A DNA stretch of 64,000 nucleotides, taken from NCBI RefSeq assembly GCF_011398355.1, contig NZ_AP021889.1:372001-436000 (forward strand), in the 5' to 3' direction. The notes below the pieces were generated by a model that was not told where the DNA came from, ran no database searches, and saw only the letters and a program-made list of their open reading frames with translations. Numbering within the stretch: position 1 is the stretch's first letter; every line of letters begins with the position of its first letter. Positions 38,921-47,612 of the stretch are shown in pieces. The position numbers and the translations under genes are program-made. The DNA comes from Thiosulfatimonas sediminis. Lineage in GTDB: Bacteria > Pseudomonadota > Gammaproteobacteria > Thiomicrospirales > Thiomicrospiraceae.

Positions 38921-40771
38921 ATGAAAACAATATTGCCAAAGTTTATGTTTGCTTCTTTTTCGAGAGCCCATACCGTGCCCTTGAAGCGCACGGCCTTACG
39001 CTCATTATTATTGGGTACTGGCTTGTTAGCCATGCAGGGCTGTGCCTCGGTGGATGCCGGCACGCCGGTGGCGGATGGCTCTCAACTTAGCCAGCCAGCG
39101 GCGCTTAGTGACAGCGCAAATTCGGCTGTGCCGGCGGATAAGGTGGTGAGTAACTTTATCGTGCAGAAGCGCTTGTCCGCTGACCAGATGTTTATGTTGT
39201 TGCAGGCAGAGATGCGTTTAAAACGAGGCTTGCCAGAGCAGGCTTATCAAATTTATCATCAACTTGCGCAAGAGACGCAAGACCCAGAAATTGCACAGCA
39301 CGCTTTTAATGTGTCGATGACGACGTTTCAGCCGCAAAACATCAGTGAAGCGGTAAAACTGTGGCGTACGATTGATCCGAATGTTGAAGGGGCTTGGCGC
39401 GCCAGTTTTGTGTTGAGTCTGCGTGCGGGCGATGTATCGGCGGCGTTTACGGAATGGCAAAAATACGCGGATTTGACGGCCGCTGGGATTGATCAGGATA
39501 TCTTAGTTGCCGCTAAGCGCGCCAGTTCGGCAATGGTCGGTGATTTGACTTTTGCGCAACAATTTATGCAGCGTATTGTGGATGAGTATCCCCAGCAGTG
39601 GGCGAGTTATCTTGGGTTAGGAATGATTGCGGCATCGCAGAAGGATTTTGCACTGGCGTTGCAGTCGTTAAAAAAGACGCTGACTTTTACCGAGTTTGGC
39701 GAGAAAAGCCAAGTGTATTCGCTCTTAGCCCAGATTTATCTGCAGATGGGCGAGTATCAAGAGGGCGTGACACAATTACGCAGCTATGCACAACAGTATC
39801 CGGATGATACTGAATTGCAAGAGCGTTTGGCGCGTTTGGAAGTTCAGGCTGGTATGAATCAAGCTGCACAGGCGCGTTATCAGCAAATTGTCGAGCAGAA
39901 TCCTCAGCAGCATTCGGCGAAATTCGCATTGGCGCTGTTGCTCTTAGACAGTAAAGATTTTGAAACCGCGAAAACACTCTTTAACCAACTTATGGAAATC
40001 AGTGCTTATCAAGAAGTGGCTAATTACTATTTGGGCTATGCTTTGCAAGAGCAGGGGCAAAATAAAGAGGCCTTAGCGTATTTTTCCAAGGTGGAATCTG
40101 CGGTTTACAAAACGGATGCGTTGTTGCATCAGGCAGAAATCTATTTTTCGCAAAATGACAAAGCACAAGCGTATGAGCGTTTGCAGCAGGTAGATGTTAG
40201 TGTGCAAGCAAATCAGATAAAAATGTTGCTTGCGAAAGCCATTTTTTTACGTTTAGAGGATCAGTATCAGCAGTCAGTTGATACGCTGACGGAGTTGTTA
40301 GAAATTCAACCCGATCATCAACGTGCTTTATTGGAACAAGCGAACTTGTTTTATTTTTTAGAACGCTTTGCTGAGTATGAAAGCAATATGCAGCAGTTGT
40401 TGCATCTCGATCAAAACAATGTCGACGCCTTGAACGGGTTAGGTTATTACTATGCGGAAAATGGCATTAATCTAGCGCAAGCGAAAACCTTAATCGAACG
40501 TGCTATCCAGATTGAACCGGATAATTTCTTTATCCTGGATAGTATGGGGTGGGTGTTGTTTCAGCAAAAAGAGTACAATCAGGCGGTGCAGTATTTGGAA
40601 AAAGCGTACGCTGTAGAGAAAGATGAAGTGGTTGCTGAACATTTAATTCGTGCATATTGGATGGCAGGTATGAAAGAGAAAGCACAGGGAATCTGGATTG
40701 AGTACCTTGAGCGTTTTAAACAAAATCAAGCACTTATCGATTTACAAGAATGGATTCAGCAAGGTAAATAA
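38921..40771 (+). CDS. TPR-repeat lipoprotein
   Basis: 616 aa. A hydrophobic segment (about 26-38) ends in a lipoprotein-type Cys41 (MQGC), so it is probably an outer-membrane lipoprotein; the lipobox is imperfect (Gln at -2). The rest is a long array of tetratricopeptide repeats (from about 85 to the end), with clear units such as ALNGLGYYYAENG and DSMGWVLFQQKEYNQAVQYL. A protein of this kind often lies next to lolB and ispE in related genomes, where it may act in envelope assembly; here those two are absent and tRNA-Gln follows 110 bp later. Confidence 0.8.
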   Translation: MKTILPKFMFASFSRAHTVPLKRTALRSLLLGTGLLAMQGCASVDAGTPVADGSQLSQPAALSDSANSAVPADKVVSNFIVQKRLSADQMFMLLQAEMRLKRGLPEQAYQIYHQLAQETQDPEIAQHAFNVSMTTFQPQNISEAVKLWRTIDPNVEGAWRASFVLSLRAGDVSAAFTEWQKYADLTAAGIDQDILVAAKRASSAMVGDLTFAQQFMQRIVDEYPQQWASYLGLGMIAASQKDFALALQSLKKTLTFTEFGEKSQVYSLLAQIYLQMGEYQEGVTQLRSYAQQYPDDTELQERLARLEVQAGMNQAAQARYQQIVEQNPQQHSAKFALALLLLDSKDFETAKTLFNQLMEISAYQEVANYYLGYALQEQGQNKEALAYFSKVESAVYKTDALLHQAEIYFSQNDKAQAYERLQQVDVSVQANQIKMLLAKAIFLRLEDQYQQSVDTLTELLEIQPDHQRALLEQANLFYFLERFAEYESNMQQLLHLDQNNVDALNGLGYYYAENGINLAQAKTLIERAIQIEPDNFFILDSMGWVLFQQKEYNQAVQYLEKAYAVEKDEVVAEHLIRAYWMAGMKEKAQGIWIEYLERFKQNQALIDLQEWIQQGK

Positions 40772-40822
40772 TTGACGGGATGCGTAATGGTCAAAAAGTT
40801 TAGTTTTTTTGTAAAAAAAGAG

Positions 40823-40850
40823 TTGAACTTTAATTTAATGGCTGTATCAT
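40823..40850 (+). promoter_or_regulatory. Sigma-70 promoter of tRNA-Gln
   Basis: TTGAAC (40823-40828), 16-bp spacer, TATCAT (40845-40850), 31 bp before the tRNA 5' end. Confidence 0.65.
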
Positions 40851-40881
40851 ACGCACCTGTCTCGAATGACACAGATACAAC

Positions 40882-40956
40882 AGGGATGTGGCCAAGTGGT
40901 AAGGCATCTGGTTTTGATCCAGTGTACCGCAGGTTCGAATCCTGCCATCCCTGCCA
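40882..40956 (+). tRNA. glnQ tRNA: tRNA-Gln (anticodon TTG)
   Basis: 75 nt with encoded CCA. Acceptor AGGGATG/CATCCCT, discriminator G, anticodon stem CTGG/CCAG with loop TTTTGAT (anticodon TTG), and a perfect T-stem GCAGG/CCTGC around TTCGAAT. Confidence 0.95.
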
Positions 40957-41013
40957 TTATCTGCCTTCCGAATTCCCCAAATCATTTTTTTCCTCTCAAC
41001 AGGAGCGCCTTAA

Positions 41014-41970
41014 ATGGCTACTAAAAATGTCATGATTTTTGCGGGAAACGCAAATGTCAGTCTCGCAGAAAAGATTTCTGAATACTTAGATATCCCTCTC
41101 GGCAAAGCAGACGTTGGTCGTTTCAGTGACGGCGAAATCATGGTCGAAATCAAAGAATCTGTTCGTGGTCAAGATGTTTACGTCTTACAACCAACTTGTA
41201 CTCCAGAGCCTGCTGTAAATCTGATGGAAATGTTAGTGATGATTGATGCGCTTAAACGTGCTTCAGCTGGTCGTATCACTGCCGTTATTCCTTATTACGG
41301 TTTTGCGCGCCAAGATCGTCGCCCTTATTCTGCCCGTGTACCAATTACCGCTCGACTTGCTGCAGATATGATTACTGCCGCTGGTGCGAATCGTGTTGTG
41401 ACCGTTGACTTGCACTCTGATCAAATTCAAGGTTTCTTTGATGTTCCAGTGGATAACATTTATGGTTCTCCGTTGTTGGTTGAAGATATGAATAAGACCC
41501 AAGACTTAGCAAATGTCACGATTGTATCACCCGATATGGGTGGGGTTGTGCGTGCTCGCGCTGTGGCAAAAGCGATTAATGCGGATATGGCAATTATCGA
41601 TAAACGCCGTCCAAAAGCCAACGTAGCGCAAGTGATGAATATCATCGGTGAGATAGAGGGTCGTGACTGCATTATTATTGATGATATGGTCGATACAGCA
41701 GGCACGCTATGTAAAGCGGCCAGCGCGCTGATGGAGCGAGGAGCAAAAAGTGTTTCCGCTTATGTGGTGCATGCGGTACTTTCTGGTCCAGCGGTTGAGA
41801 ATATTCAAAACTCAGTGCTTAAAGAGTTGGTTGTGACCGATTCGATTCCTGAAAGCGACGCGGCACGTAAGTGTGAAAAAATACGCCGAGTTTCCGTTGC
41901 TAATTTATTGGGTGAAACCATTCGCCGAATTAACCAAGAAGAGTCGGTTACTGCGCTCATGGCACACTAA
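41014..41970 (+). CDS. prs: Ribose-phosphate pyrophosphokinase
   Basis: 318 aa. Makes PRPP from ribose-5-phosphate and ATP for nucleotide, His, Trp and NAD synthesis. Characteristic blocks: [27 protein letters not shown], and the PRPP-binding loop [14 protein letters not shown]. Shine-Dalgarno AACAGGAG. Standard neighbour of tRNA-Gln and rplY in gammaproteobacteria. Confidence 0.97.
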   Translation: MATKNVMIFAGNANVSLAEKISEYLDIPLGKADVGRFSDGEIMVEIKESVRGQDVYVLQPTCTPEPAVNLMEMLVMIDALKRASAGRITAVIPYYGFARQDRRPYSARVPITARLAADMITAAGANRVVTVDLHSDQIQGFFDVPVDNIYGSPLLVEDMNKTQDLANVTIVSPDMGGVVRARAVAKAINADMAIIDKRRPKANVAQVMNIIGEIEGRDCIIIDDMVDTAGTLCKAASALMERGAKSVSAYVVHAVLSGPAVENIQNSVLKELVVTDSIPESDAARKCEKIRRVSVANLLGETIRRINQEESVTALMAH

Positions 41971-41992
41971 GCGGTCTAGTCGGTTTTTATTG

Positions 41993-42019
41993 AAAAAGCG
42001 CCTTTTTAGGCGCTTTTTG
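41993..42019 (+). terminator. Terminator after prs
   Basis: Stem AAAAGCGCC/GGCGCTTTT with a short T-rich loop and a T-tract. Confidence 0.9.
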
Positions 42020-42129
42020 CTTTTTAGGTTTGGCCTGTTGTGCGCTGCTTTTAAGTCCGCGGGTGTGGGTGTTTAGCGCAGTTCCGAGCTATTGGCCTGT
42101 CGGTCTTGGCTAAGGTATTGAAAAAGCGG

Positions 42130-42157
42130 TGGAAATTTTTGGTTTTTTTAGTATAAT
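42130..42157 (+). promoter_or_regulatory. Probable promoter of rplY
   Basis: TGGAAA (42130-42135), 16-bp spacer, perfect TATAAT at 42152-42157, about 85 bp before the rplY start. Confidence 0.6.
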
Positions 42158-42241
42158 CCGCGCTTTGCTTGTGTTTGGTCGCGAACATGAGTTGTATTTA
42201 ATTTGATAAACCATGAAGTTTATCTACTTTGGAGAAAAACA

Positions 42242-42829
42242 ATGAGCCAAAATTGGACAGCAGTAACCCGTTCTCAGGAAGGGAAAGGTGCGAGCCGCCG
42301 CCTTCGTAACTCGGGTAAAGTACCTGCAATCATTTATGGTGGCGATAAGCCAGCCGTTTCTGTTGCATTTGAAGGCAACTTTGTTGCACACGTCTTTGAT
42401 AACAAGGATATGTACAACACCGTGGTAACCGTTGACGTTCAAGGCGGCGACGCAGAACAAGTTATCGTTAAAGATATTCAGCGTCACCCTGCAACCAACA
42501 TGATTTCTCATATGGATTTACAACGCGCTTCTGGCGATTCTGTTGTGACTAAAAAGATTCCATTGAACTTCGTTGGTAAAGCAGTTGCTCCAGGTGTGAA
42601 GATGGGTGGACTTATGTCTTTCCTACAACCTTCTGTTGAAGTACGTTGTACTGCGAAAGACTTACCAAGCTCAATTACCGTTGATGTTTCTAAAATGGAA
42701 GCTGGCGACAGCTTGCGTCTATCTGAGTTAACTATGCCAGAAGGTGTCATCCTGACTGCATTGACTCACGGTAATACCGATTATGACCAATCGGTTGTAA
42801 ATATCAGTAAGCCTAAGCGTAAAGGGTAA
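42242..42829 (+). CDS. rplY: 50S ribosomal protein L25/general stress protein Ctc
   Basis: 195 aa: an N-terminal L25 domain that binds 5S rRNA (about 1-90) and a C-terminal TL5-type beta domain, so the long Ctc form rather than the short E. coli one. ATG 42242 has Shine-Dalgarno GGAG; an in-frame start at 42203 lies in the leader. Followed by pth at 36 bp, the usual order. Confidence 0.95.
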   Translation: MSQNWTAVTRSQEGKGASRRLRNSGKVPAIIYGGDKPAVSVAFEGNFVAHVFDNKDMYNTVVTVDVQGGDAEQVIVKDIQRHPATNMISHMDLQRASGDSVVTKKIPLNFVGKAVAPGVKMGGLMSFLQPSVEVRCTAKDLPSSITVDVSKMEAGDSLRLSELTMPEGVILTALTHGNTDYDQSVVNISKPKRKG

Positions 42830-42865
42830 TTTCCCCTTATCGCTTAACACTGAGAGCCAGCGTTT

Positions 42866-43441
42866 ATGTCACAGATTAAATTGATTGTCGGTCTAGGTAA
42901 CCCAGGCGATAAATATGATTTAACACGGCATAATGCTGGTTTTTGGTTTGTGGATGAAGTAGCGCGACAATACGGCGCGGTATTTCGCCCAGAGACCAAA
43001 TTCTTAGGGCATGCGGCACGTGTGCAGAGCAACGGACTTGATTTTTGGCTATTAAAACCGGCGGCCTTTATGAATCGCAGTGGCCAATCGATTGTCGCTT
43101 TAGCCAATTTTTACAAAATTCCGGTCGAATCCATTCTTGTCGTACACGATGAATTGGATCTGCCGCCTGGCAGTGCTAAGTTAAAAAAAGCCGGTGGGCA
43201 TGGCGGGCATAATGGCTTGCGAGACACGATTGCTTCGATGGGGCAAGATTTTATACGCTTGCGCCTGGGTATCGGGCATCCAGGGCATCGCGATCAAGTT
43301 GTGGACTACGTTCTGAAAGCACCCGCAAAAGCCGAGCGTCAGATGATTGATGATGCCAGCTACCTCGCCAGTAAAGTCATTCCAGAACTGATTTCTGGGC
43401 AGCTTGATAAAGCAATGATGACATTGCACACCAAGTCTTAA
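42866..43441 (+). CDS. pth: Peptidyl-tRNA hydrolase
   Basis: 191 aa. Releases peptides from stalled peptidyl-tRNAs. Conserved GLGNPG, TRHNAGFW (catalytic His), FMNRSGQS, HDELDLPPG and GHNGLRD motifs are all present. Confidence 0.96.
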   Translation: MSQIKLIVGLGNPGDKYDLTRHNAGFWFVDEVARQYGAVFRPETKFLGHAARVQSNGLDFWLLKPAAFMNRSGQSIVALANFYKIPVESILVVHDELDLPPGSAKLKKAGGHGGHNGLRDTIASMGQDFIRLRLGIGHPGHRDQVVDYVLKAPAKAERQMIDDASYLASKVIPELISGQLDKAMMTLHTKS

Positions 43442-43490
43442 ATAAACCTTCTTTTCTTACCTACCTGCAACGCAAGCGAGGATATCTCTA

Positions 43491-44582
43491 ATGGCAATTA
43501 AATGCGGTATTGTTGGTCTACCAAATGTTGGTAAATCAACCCTTTTCAACGCCTTAACCAACGCCGGAATCGAATCAGCAAACTATCCGTTTTGTACCAT
43601 TGATCCAAATATTGGCGTTGTTGCTGTTCCTGATCCTCGCGAGCAAAAACTTGCGCAAATCGTCAATCCAGAGCGCATTATGTCGGCCACCGTCGATTTT
43701 ATGGATATTGCTGGACTGGTTGAGGGTGCATCGAAAGGTGAGGGGCTAGGAAACAAGTTCTTACAAAATATTCGCGAAACTGACGCTATCGTGCAGGTTG
43801 TTCGCTGCTTTGAAAATGACGACATTGTGCACGTCGCTGGTAAAGTTGATCCGATCTCAGACATTGAAATCATAAATATGGAGTTAGTGTTAGCGGATTC
43901 TGAATCATTAGAAAAAAATGCAGTGAAACAGCAGAAACTGGCGAAAAGCGGCAATAAAGAAGCACAAGCGCGTCAAGCATTGTATGAGCGTGTTTTAGAA
44001 GAGATTAAAGACGGTAAGTTGATTCGTTTGGTTGAACTCAATGACGATGAAAAATTGCTGTTACGTGATCTGCAATTGCTGACAATCAAACCGATGATGT
44101 ACATTGCCAACGTTAATGAAGACGGCTTTGAGAACAATCCGCTACTTGATAAAGTTCGTGAAATTGCCGAGACGCAAGGTGCGGTCGTGGTTCCGGTTTG
44201 TGCCGCTATCGAAGCAGAAATCGCCGAGTTAGATGACGAAGATAAAATTGAATTTCTAGAAGAAATGGGTCAAGAAGAGCCCGGACTTAACCGTGTTATT
44301 CGCGCGGCTTATGAATTATTGGGTCTGCAAACCTACTTTACGGCAGGCGTAAAAGAAGTGCGTGCATGGACGATTAAAAAGGGTGCCACCGCACCCCAAG
44401 CCGCTGGCGTAATTCATACCGATTTTGAAAAAGGCTTTATTCGTGCAGAAGTGACCGCTTATAACGATTTTGTCGAATTTAAAGGCGATAACGGCGCAAA
44501 AGCCGCGGGCAAACAACGTTTGGAAGGTAAAGAATATATCGTTCAAGACGGTGACGTCATGCATTTTAGATTTAATGTATAA
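43491..44582 (+). CDS. ychF: Redox-regulated ATPase YchF (OLA1 family)
   Basis: 363 aa. Obg-related P-loop protein that prefers ATP: G1 GLPNVGKST at 8-16, and NVNE at the G4 position instead of NKxD (the hallmark of YchF). C-terminal TGS domain. Binds the ribosome and takes part in stress responses. Shine-Dalgarno GAGGA. Last chromosomal gene before tRNA-Met and the integrated elements. Confidence 0.96.
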   Translation: MAIKCGIVGLPNVGKSTLFNALTNAGIESANYPFCTIDPNIGVVAVPDPREQKLAQIVNPERIMSATVDFMDIAGLVEGASKGEGLGNKFLQNIRETDAIVQVVRCFENDDIVHVAGKVDPISDIEIINMELVLADSESLEKNAVKQQKLAKSGNKEAQARQALYERVLEEIKDGKLIRLVELNDDEKLLLRDLQLLTIKPMMYIANVNEDGFENNPLLDKVREIAETQGAVVVPVCAAIEAEIAELDDEDKIEFLEEMGQEEPGLNRVIRAAYELLGLQTYFTAGVKEVRAWTIKKGATAPQAAGVIHTDFEKGFIRAEVTAYNDFVEFKGDNGAKAAGKQRLEGKEYIVQDGDVMHFRFNV

Positions 44583-44598
44583 AAAAAATCGAAATAGG

Positions 44599-44626
44599 GT
44601 TGACGATAATTATATTTTCCATATAA
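44599..44626 (+). promoter_or_regulatory. Sigma-70 promoter of tRNA-Met
   Basis: TTGACG (44599-44604), 16-bp spacer, perfect TATAAT (44621-44626); the tRNA starts 16 bp downstream. Confidence 0.8.
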
Positions 44627-44641
44627 TACGCACCACATTTA

Positions 44642-44718
44642 GGCTACATAGCTCAGCTGGTTAGAGCACATCACTCATAATGATGGGGTCCCAAGTTCGA
44701 ATCTCGGTGTAGCCACCA
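44642..44718 (+). tRNA. metT: tRNA-Met (elongator, anticodon CAT)
   Basis: 77 nt with encoded CCA. Acceptor GGCTACA/TGTAGCC, anticodon stem CATCA/TGATG with loop CTCATAA. The T-stem CCAAG/CTCGG has an A-C mismatch at its centre pair (51-63). The last 14 bases are the att core of two integrated elements, which may explain the mismatch. Confidence 0.93.
44705..44718 (+). other. attL of element A (tRNA-Met 3' end)
   Basis: The 14-bp core CGGTGTAGCCACCA is repeated exactly at 60113-60126 and 61784-61797. It covers the tRNA 3' end, the classic target of tyrosine integrases. Confidence 0.9.
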
Positions 44719-44726
44719 TATACCTA

Positions 44727-44756
44727 AAGACCCGCGTCCAAAGCGGGTTTTTTTAT
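44727..44756 (+). terminator. Terminator after tRNA-Met, inside element A
   Basis: Stem ACCCGC/GCGGGT (44730-44735 with 44743-44748) plus a run of T. The native tRNA terminator was displaced to beyond attR. Confidence 0.8.
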
Positions 44757-44832
44757 GCCTTCAATAACGTAAAATCAATAACTTAGCGTCTATTGCACTC
44801 TAACGCGGTCCATTCTGACTCATGCAAGCCAC

Positions 44833-44910
44833 GAAAAAAGCGGGTAATATTGAGGGTAACGTTTTGAGTGTTACCCGCACCCCCTAAAACGTTACCCGCT
44901 TTTTTTTGCT
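44833..44910. repeat. Probable integrase arm-type sites, left end of element A
   Basis: A 27-bp segment at 44833-44859 containing GCGGGTAA and GAGGGTAA recurs exactly at 60036-60062 near the right end. Next to it, inverted copies TTACCCGC appear at 44871 and 44892, with AACGTT nearby. The whole block lies between attL and the integrase start and may also autoregulate it. Confidence 0.65.
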
Positions 44911-44941
44911 GAAACCGTGATAGGTTCAAAGGTGCCCCGCC

Positions 44942-46191
44942 ATGCTAACCGATACAAAATTGAGAAAACTCAAGGCCGCTGATAAGGTCTATAAAGAGAC
45001 CGATTCAAACGGTCTGTATGTTGAAGTACGCCAAACCGGTAAGAAGTTCTTTCGCTTTCGTTACCGCCACCCCCAAACCAGAAAAGAACAGGTTTTAACC
45101 CTTGGTGAATATCCGGCCCTAGGGTTAGCGCAAGCGCGCACCCTGAGAGATCAAGCAAAAGAGGCGCTCGCTATTGGCCAAGACCCAAGCGAGCAGAAAC
45201 AGCAAACCAAGGCAGAACAAAAAAACATCGAGCAAGAGAGCACGCGCCTAGCCAATCGTATGACGTTTGCACAGCTTTACGATGAATGGTTAAACCACAT
45301 GGCCGAAAGTTGGCAATATTCCACCTTGAAAAAGAACAGGGGGCGAATTGAGGGGCATTTAATCCCGCGCCTTGGTGATTTTACCCCCTAGAAGAAATTA
45401 CGCCCGAGATTGCAAGGGATGCGCTCAAGGGGGTTGAGGCCACCGGCAAACTGGAAACCCTGAGAAAGGTAAAACAGTTCGCAACTAACATTTTTCAGTA
45501 CGGGGTCGGGATGGGCCATTGTTTACGCAATCCGGTTAGAGACCTGCCGAACAATATCTTTAAAAAGGTGAAGCGGGAAAACTTCCATAATTTGACCGAT
45601 AGCAAAAGCCTTAACCGATTATTGAATGATGTAGCCGAATACAACGGAGATATAAGCACCCGAGTAGCCCTAGAGGTGCAAGCCTATATCTTTTTACGGC
45701 CCACGGAGTTAGCGGAACTCGAATGGCAGTTTGTTGAACTGGATAAGGGGCAAATCATCATACCGGCCGAATCTATGAAAATGGACCGCCCCCATGTGGT
45801 GCCGATCAGTAAGCAGGTGAAACGCTTATTAGAGCAACAACAGCAATACAGCGGGCACGGCCGGTATGTTTTCCCAAGCCCGCACAATATGGGCAAGCCG
45901 TTAAGTAGCCAAACCTTAAACGCGGCTTTGCATCGGATGGGCTACCGTGGCAAGCATACCGCCCACGGCTTTAGAGGTACGGCTAGCACGCTGTTAAATG
46001 AAATGGGCTTTAATTCTGACTGGATAGAGAAACAGCTAGCCCATGAAGAGGGCAACAAGGTAAGGGCAAGCTACAACAAGGCCGAATATTTACCGGAACG
46101 CGCCAAGATGCTACAAGTGTGGGCCGATTACCTAGACAGTATTAAAGCCGGTGCCGATGTGGTGCCGTTGCATGGTCGCTTAAAAGGTTAA
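44942..46191 (+). pseudogene. int: Tyrosine integrase, frameshifted
   Basis: P4-type site-specific recombinase. N-terminal arm-binding DUF4102 (1-85), core-binding domain, and catalytic domain with all key residues: Arg in FLRPTEL, HGFRG (HxxR), LAHEE and the nucleophile Tyr in SYNK. The reading frame breaks at a run of five C (45384-45388): frame 1 ends at TAG 45389-45391, while the continuation (EEITPEIARD...) is one base off. Adding one C restores an uninterrupted 416-aa protein (LGDFTP-LEEITPE). The deletion should inactivate the enzyme unless it is a sequencing error or slippage rescues it. ATG 44942; second part readable to 46191. Confidence 0.88.
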
Positions 46192-46265
46192 ATAGCAGTT
46201 TGTTATAAGTAACCTTTATCAAAATGGGGGCGGGTTAAGCCCCTTTTTTGTGTCTGTGTGTATCT

Positions 46266-46380
46266 GCATTGATGTTTTCGCGTGGGAACTGTGGGAACCG
46301 TGGGAACCAAACGCAGTGGCGGGGCTTGTAGCGGTTCCCACACAAAAAACCTGAGTGGGAACCGTGGGAACTTTTCGGGT
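46266..46380 (+). repeat. Iteron block, left copy of 115-bp inverted repeat
   Basis: Six copies of GTGGGAAC (46282, 46291, 46300, 46355, 46364 direct; 46334 inverted). The block is an imperfect inverted copy of 58931-59045. It lies between the integrase and the first cargo gene. Candidate replication origin or partner site; see findings. The rest of 46192-46595 holds no gene. Confidence 0.85.
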
Positions 46381-46417
46381 TTTTTGCTAAGAATACAGCG
46401 CGTTTTTTAAACGGTAA

Positions 46418-46433
46418 TACGTTATGTTAAATT
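46418..46433 (+). repeat. 16-bp direct repeat flanking the ART module, left
   Basis: TACGTTATGTTAAATT, identical to 47469-47484. Confidence 0.7.
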
Positions 46434-46595
46434 CACGGCCGCCCCCTCCAAGGAAAAACAGGGTAAAACGCGGGGCAGTTTAAGTATAAGTAGAGTTTAT
46501 TAGAATGGGCTTTGTTATGCCGTGCAACTTGTGTATAGAGTTCTCTTGCGGTGTAATATAGTATATTAAAGCGATTAGTCACTAAGGGGGCGTGT

Positions 46596-46796
46596 ATGCT
46601 ATCTATTGCAGAATTAACCAAACGAGTTCAAGAGCAGGCAAAGCCGCGTACTCATGAGGAGCGTGTTCGCCTTTTGAAAAAGTCGCGTATCTTGAATGAG
46701 GATGGGACTGTAAATAAGTTCTTTACCACGATTCAGCCAATCGAAGGCCACCGCCGTTCTGTTCAAACCCGATTGACTGGATGCACTGAGAATTAA
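46596..46796 (+). CDS. Small protein, partner of ADP-ribosyltransferase-like gene
   Basis: 66 aa, basic and helix-rich (KRVQEQAKPRTHEERVRLLKK), ending with a short FFTTIQP segment. Strong Shine-Dalgarno (AAGGGGGCG) before ATG. It ends 2 bp before the GTG of the ADP-ribosyltransferase-like gene, so the two are surely co-transcribed and probably co-translated. Position and size fit an antitoxin or a regulatory partner, but I do not recognise the family and the function is inferred from context. Confidence 0.7.
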   Translation: MLSIAELTKRVQEQAKPRTHEERVRLLKKSRILNEDGTVNKFFTTIQPIEGHRRSVQTRLTGCTEN

Positions 46797-46798
46797 GC

Positions 46799-47428
46799 GT
46801 GCAACCAAGTTTATACAATTCTAAACCCTCCATTATTTACGGCTTCCACGGTACAGATAAGGAAGCCGGCCTAAAAATCCTAAATCAAGAAGCTCAATTC
46901 TTACATAGCAATAATTCTTATGATTGGCTAGGCCAAGGCGTTTATTTCTGGGAGAACAACCTAGAACGAGCGCGGCAATATGCCGAGCAGGACAGCAAGC
47001 GCGAAAATTCAAGAATCAAAGAGCCGTTTGTTTTGGGGGCGGTAATCGAGTTAGGGAACTGCCTAGACCTGCTAGATCAGCAATATATCGACTTCATTAG
47101 ATTAGCCTATAATCGTTTAAAAGACATAATGAAGGCAGAGTGTGAAACCATGCCGACTAATGGCCAGTTCGGGCCAAATGATTTTGATTTTAGAAAGCGT
47201 GAATTAGATTGCGCGGTAATTCGTTATGCCTGTACTCTCGCTGAGGAAGCAGGACAACCATTTGATTCTGTAAGGGCGGCTTTTATTGAAGGTGATGAAG
47301 TGTATGAAGGGGCCAAGTTCTCCACCGGTAATCATATTCAAATAGCGGTTATTAATCCCGATTGCATAAAAGGGATATTCTTACCAAGGGAAGCGGGGCA
47401 ACAGCCAGTATTTGCAGAAGAAAAATAA
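46799..47428 (+). CDS. PARP-like ADP-ribosyltransferase fold protein
   Basis: 209 aa. The N-terminal pattern resembles the PARP/diphtheria-toxin ADP-ribosyltransferase core: FH17GT, then after about 30 residues DWLGQGVYFW (G45-x-G-V-Y49-F), comparable to the WHGS...GKGIYF motifs of PARPs, followed by a helix with ERARQYAE. The C-terminal half has FIEGDEVYEGAKF and HIQIAVINPDCIKGIF; the third catalytic residue (Glu in the H-Y-E triad) cannot be assigned surely. GTG start, 2 bp after the small partner gene. Located in the satellite's cargo zone, flanked by a 16-bp direct repeat. Likely toxin or anti-phage effector (inference). Confidence 0.65.
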   Translation: MQPSLYNSKPSIIYGFHGTDKEAGLKILNQEAQFLHSNNSYDWLGQGVYFWENNLERARQYAEQDSKRENSRIKEPFVLGAVIELGNCLDLLDQQYIDFIRLAYNRLKDIMKAECETMPTNGQFGPNDFDFRKRELDCAVIRYACTLAEEAGQPFDSVRAAFIEGDEVYEGAKFSTGNHIQIAVINPDCIKGIFLPREAGQQPVFAEEK

Positions 47429-47468
47429 CCAGATCACCGGCCCGAGGTGGTCGGTTCTAATAAGGTGT

Positions 47469-47484
47469 TACGTTATGTTAAATT
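47469..47484 (+). repeat. 16-bp direct repeat flanking the ART module, right
   Basis: Identical to 46418-46433. Confidence 0.7.
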
Positions 47485-47518
47485 GAGCCGAATTTGCCCG
47501 CCTTGCCTTATGGATTTT

Positions 47519-47543
47519 GCGCCCCCGATTGTGGGGCGTTTGT
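47519..47543 (+). terminator. Element A terminator hairpin, copy 1
   Basis: CGCCCC/GGGGCG stem with loop CGATTGT, then TTTG. The same hairpin recurs at 48416 and, with a changed loop, at 56131. Confidence 0.7.
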
Positions 47544-47573
47544 GTTTCTAGCTATTGCTTTTCTTCTTATTTG

Positions 47574-47603
47574 CTATCAAAATGATAGCTATCAAATTGA
47601 TAG
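47574..47603 (+). promoter_or_regulatory. Tandem palindromic operators of the toxin-antitoxin pair
   Basis: Two abutting 15-bp palindromes: CTATCAAAATGATAG (47574-47588) and CTATCAAATTGATAG (47589-47603), 10 bp before the toxin start. Typical of autorepression by the antitoxin or toxin-antitoxin complex. Confidence 0.8.
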
Positions 47604-47612
47604 GCGTAAACC

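Noticed and set aside
40772-41035. 87-codon open frame after the TPR gene
   Set aside because: It runs through tRNA-Gln and into prs; a by-product of sequence around the tRNA.
46266-46380. Repeats resembling a CRISPR array
   Set aside because: Units are 8 bp, spaced irregularly and in both orientations, with a mirrored copy elsewhere; iterons fit better. No cas genes.
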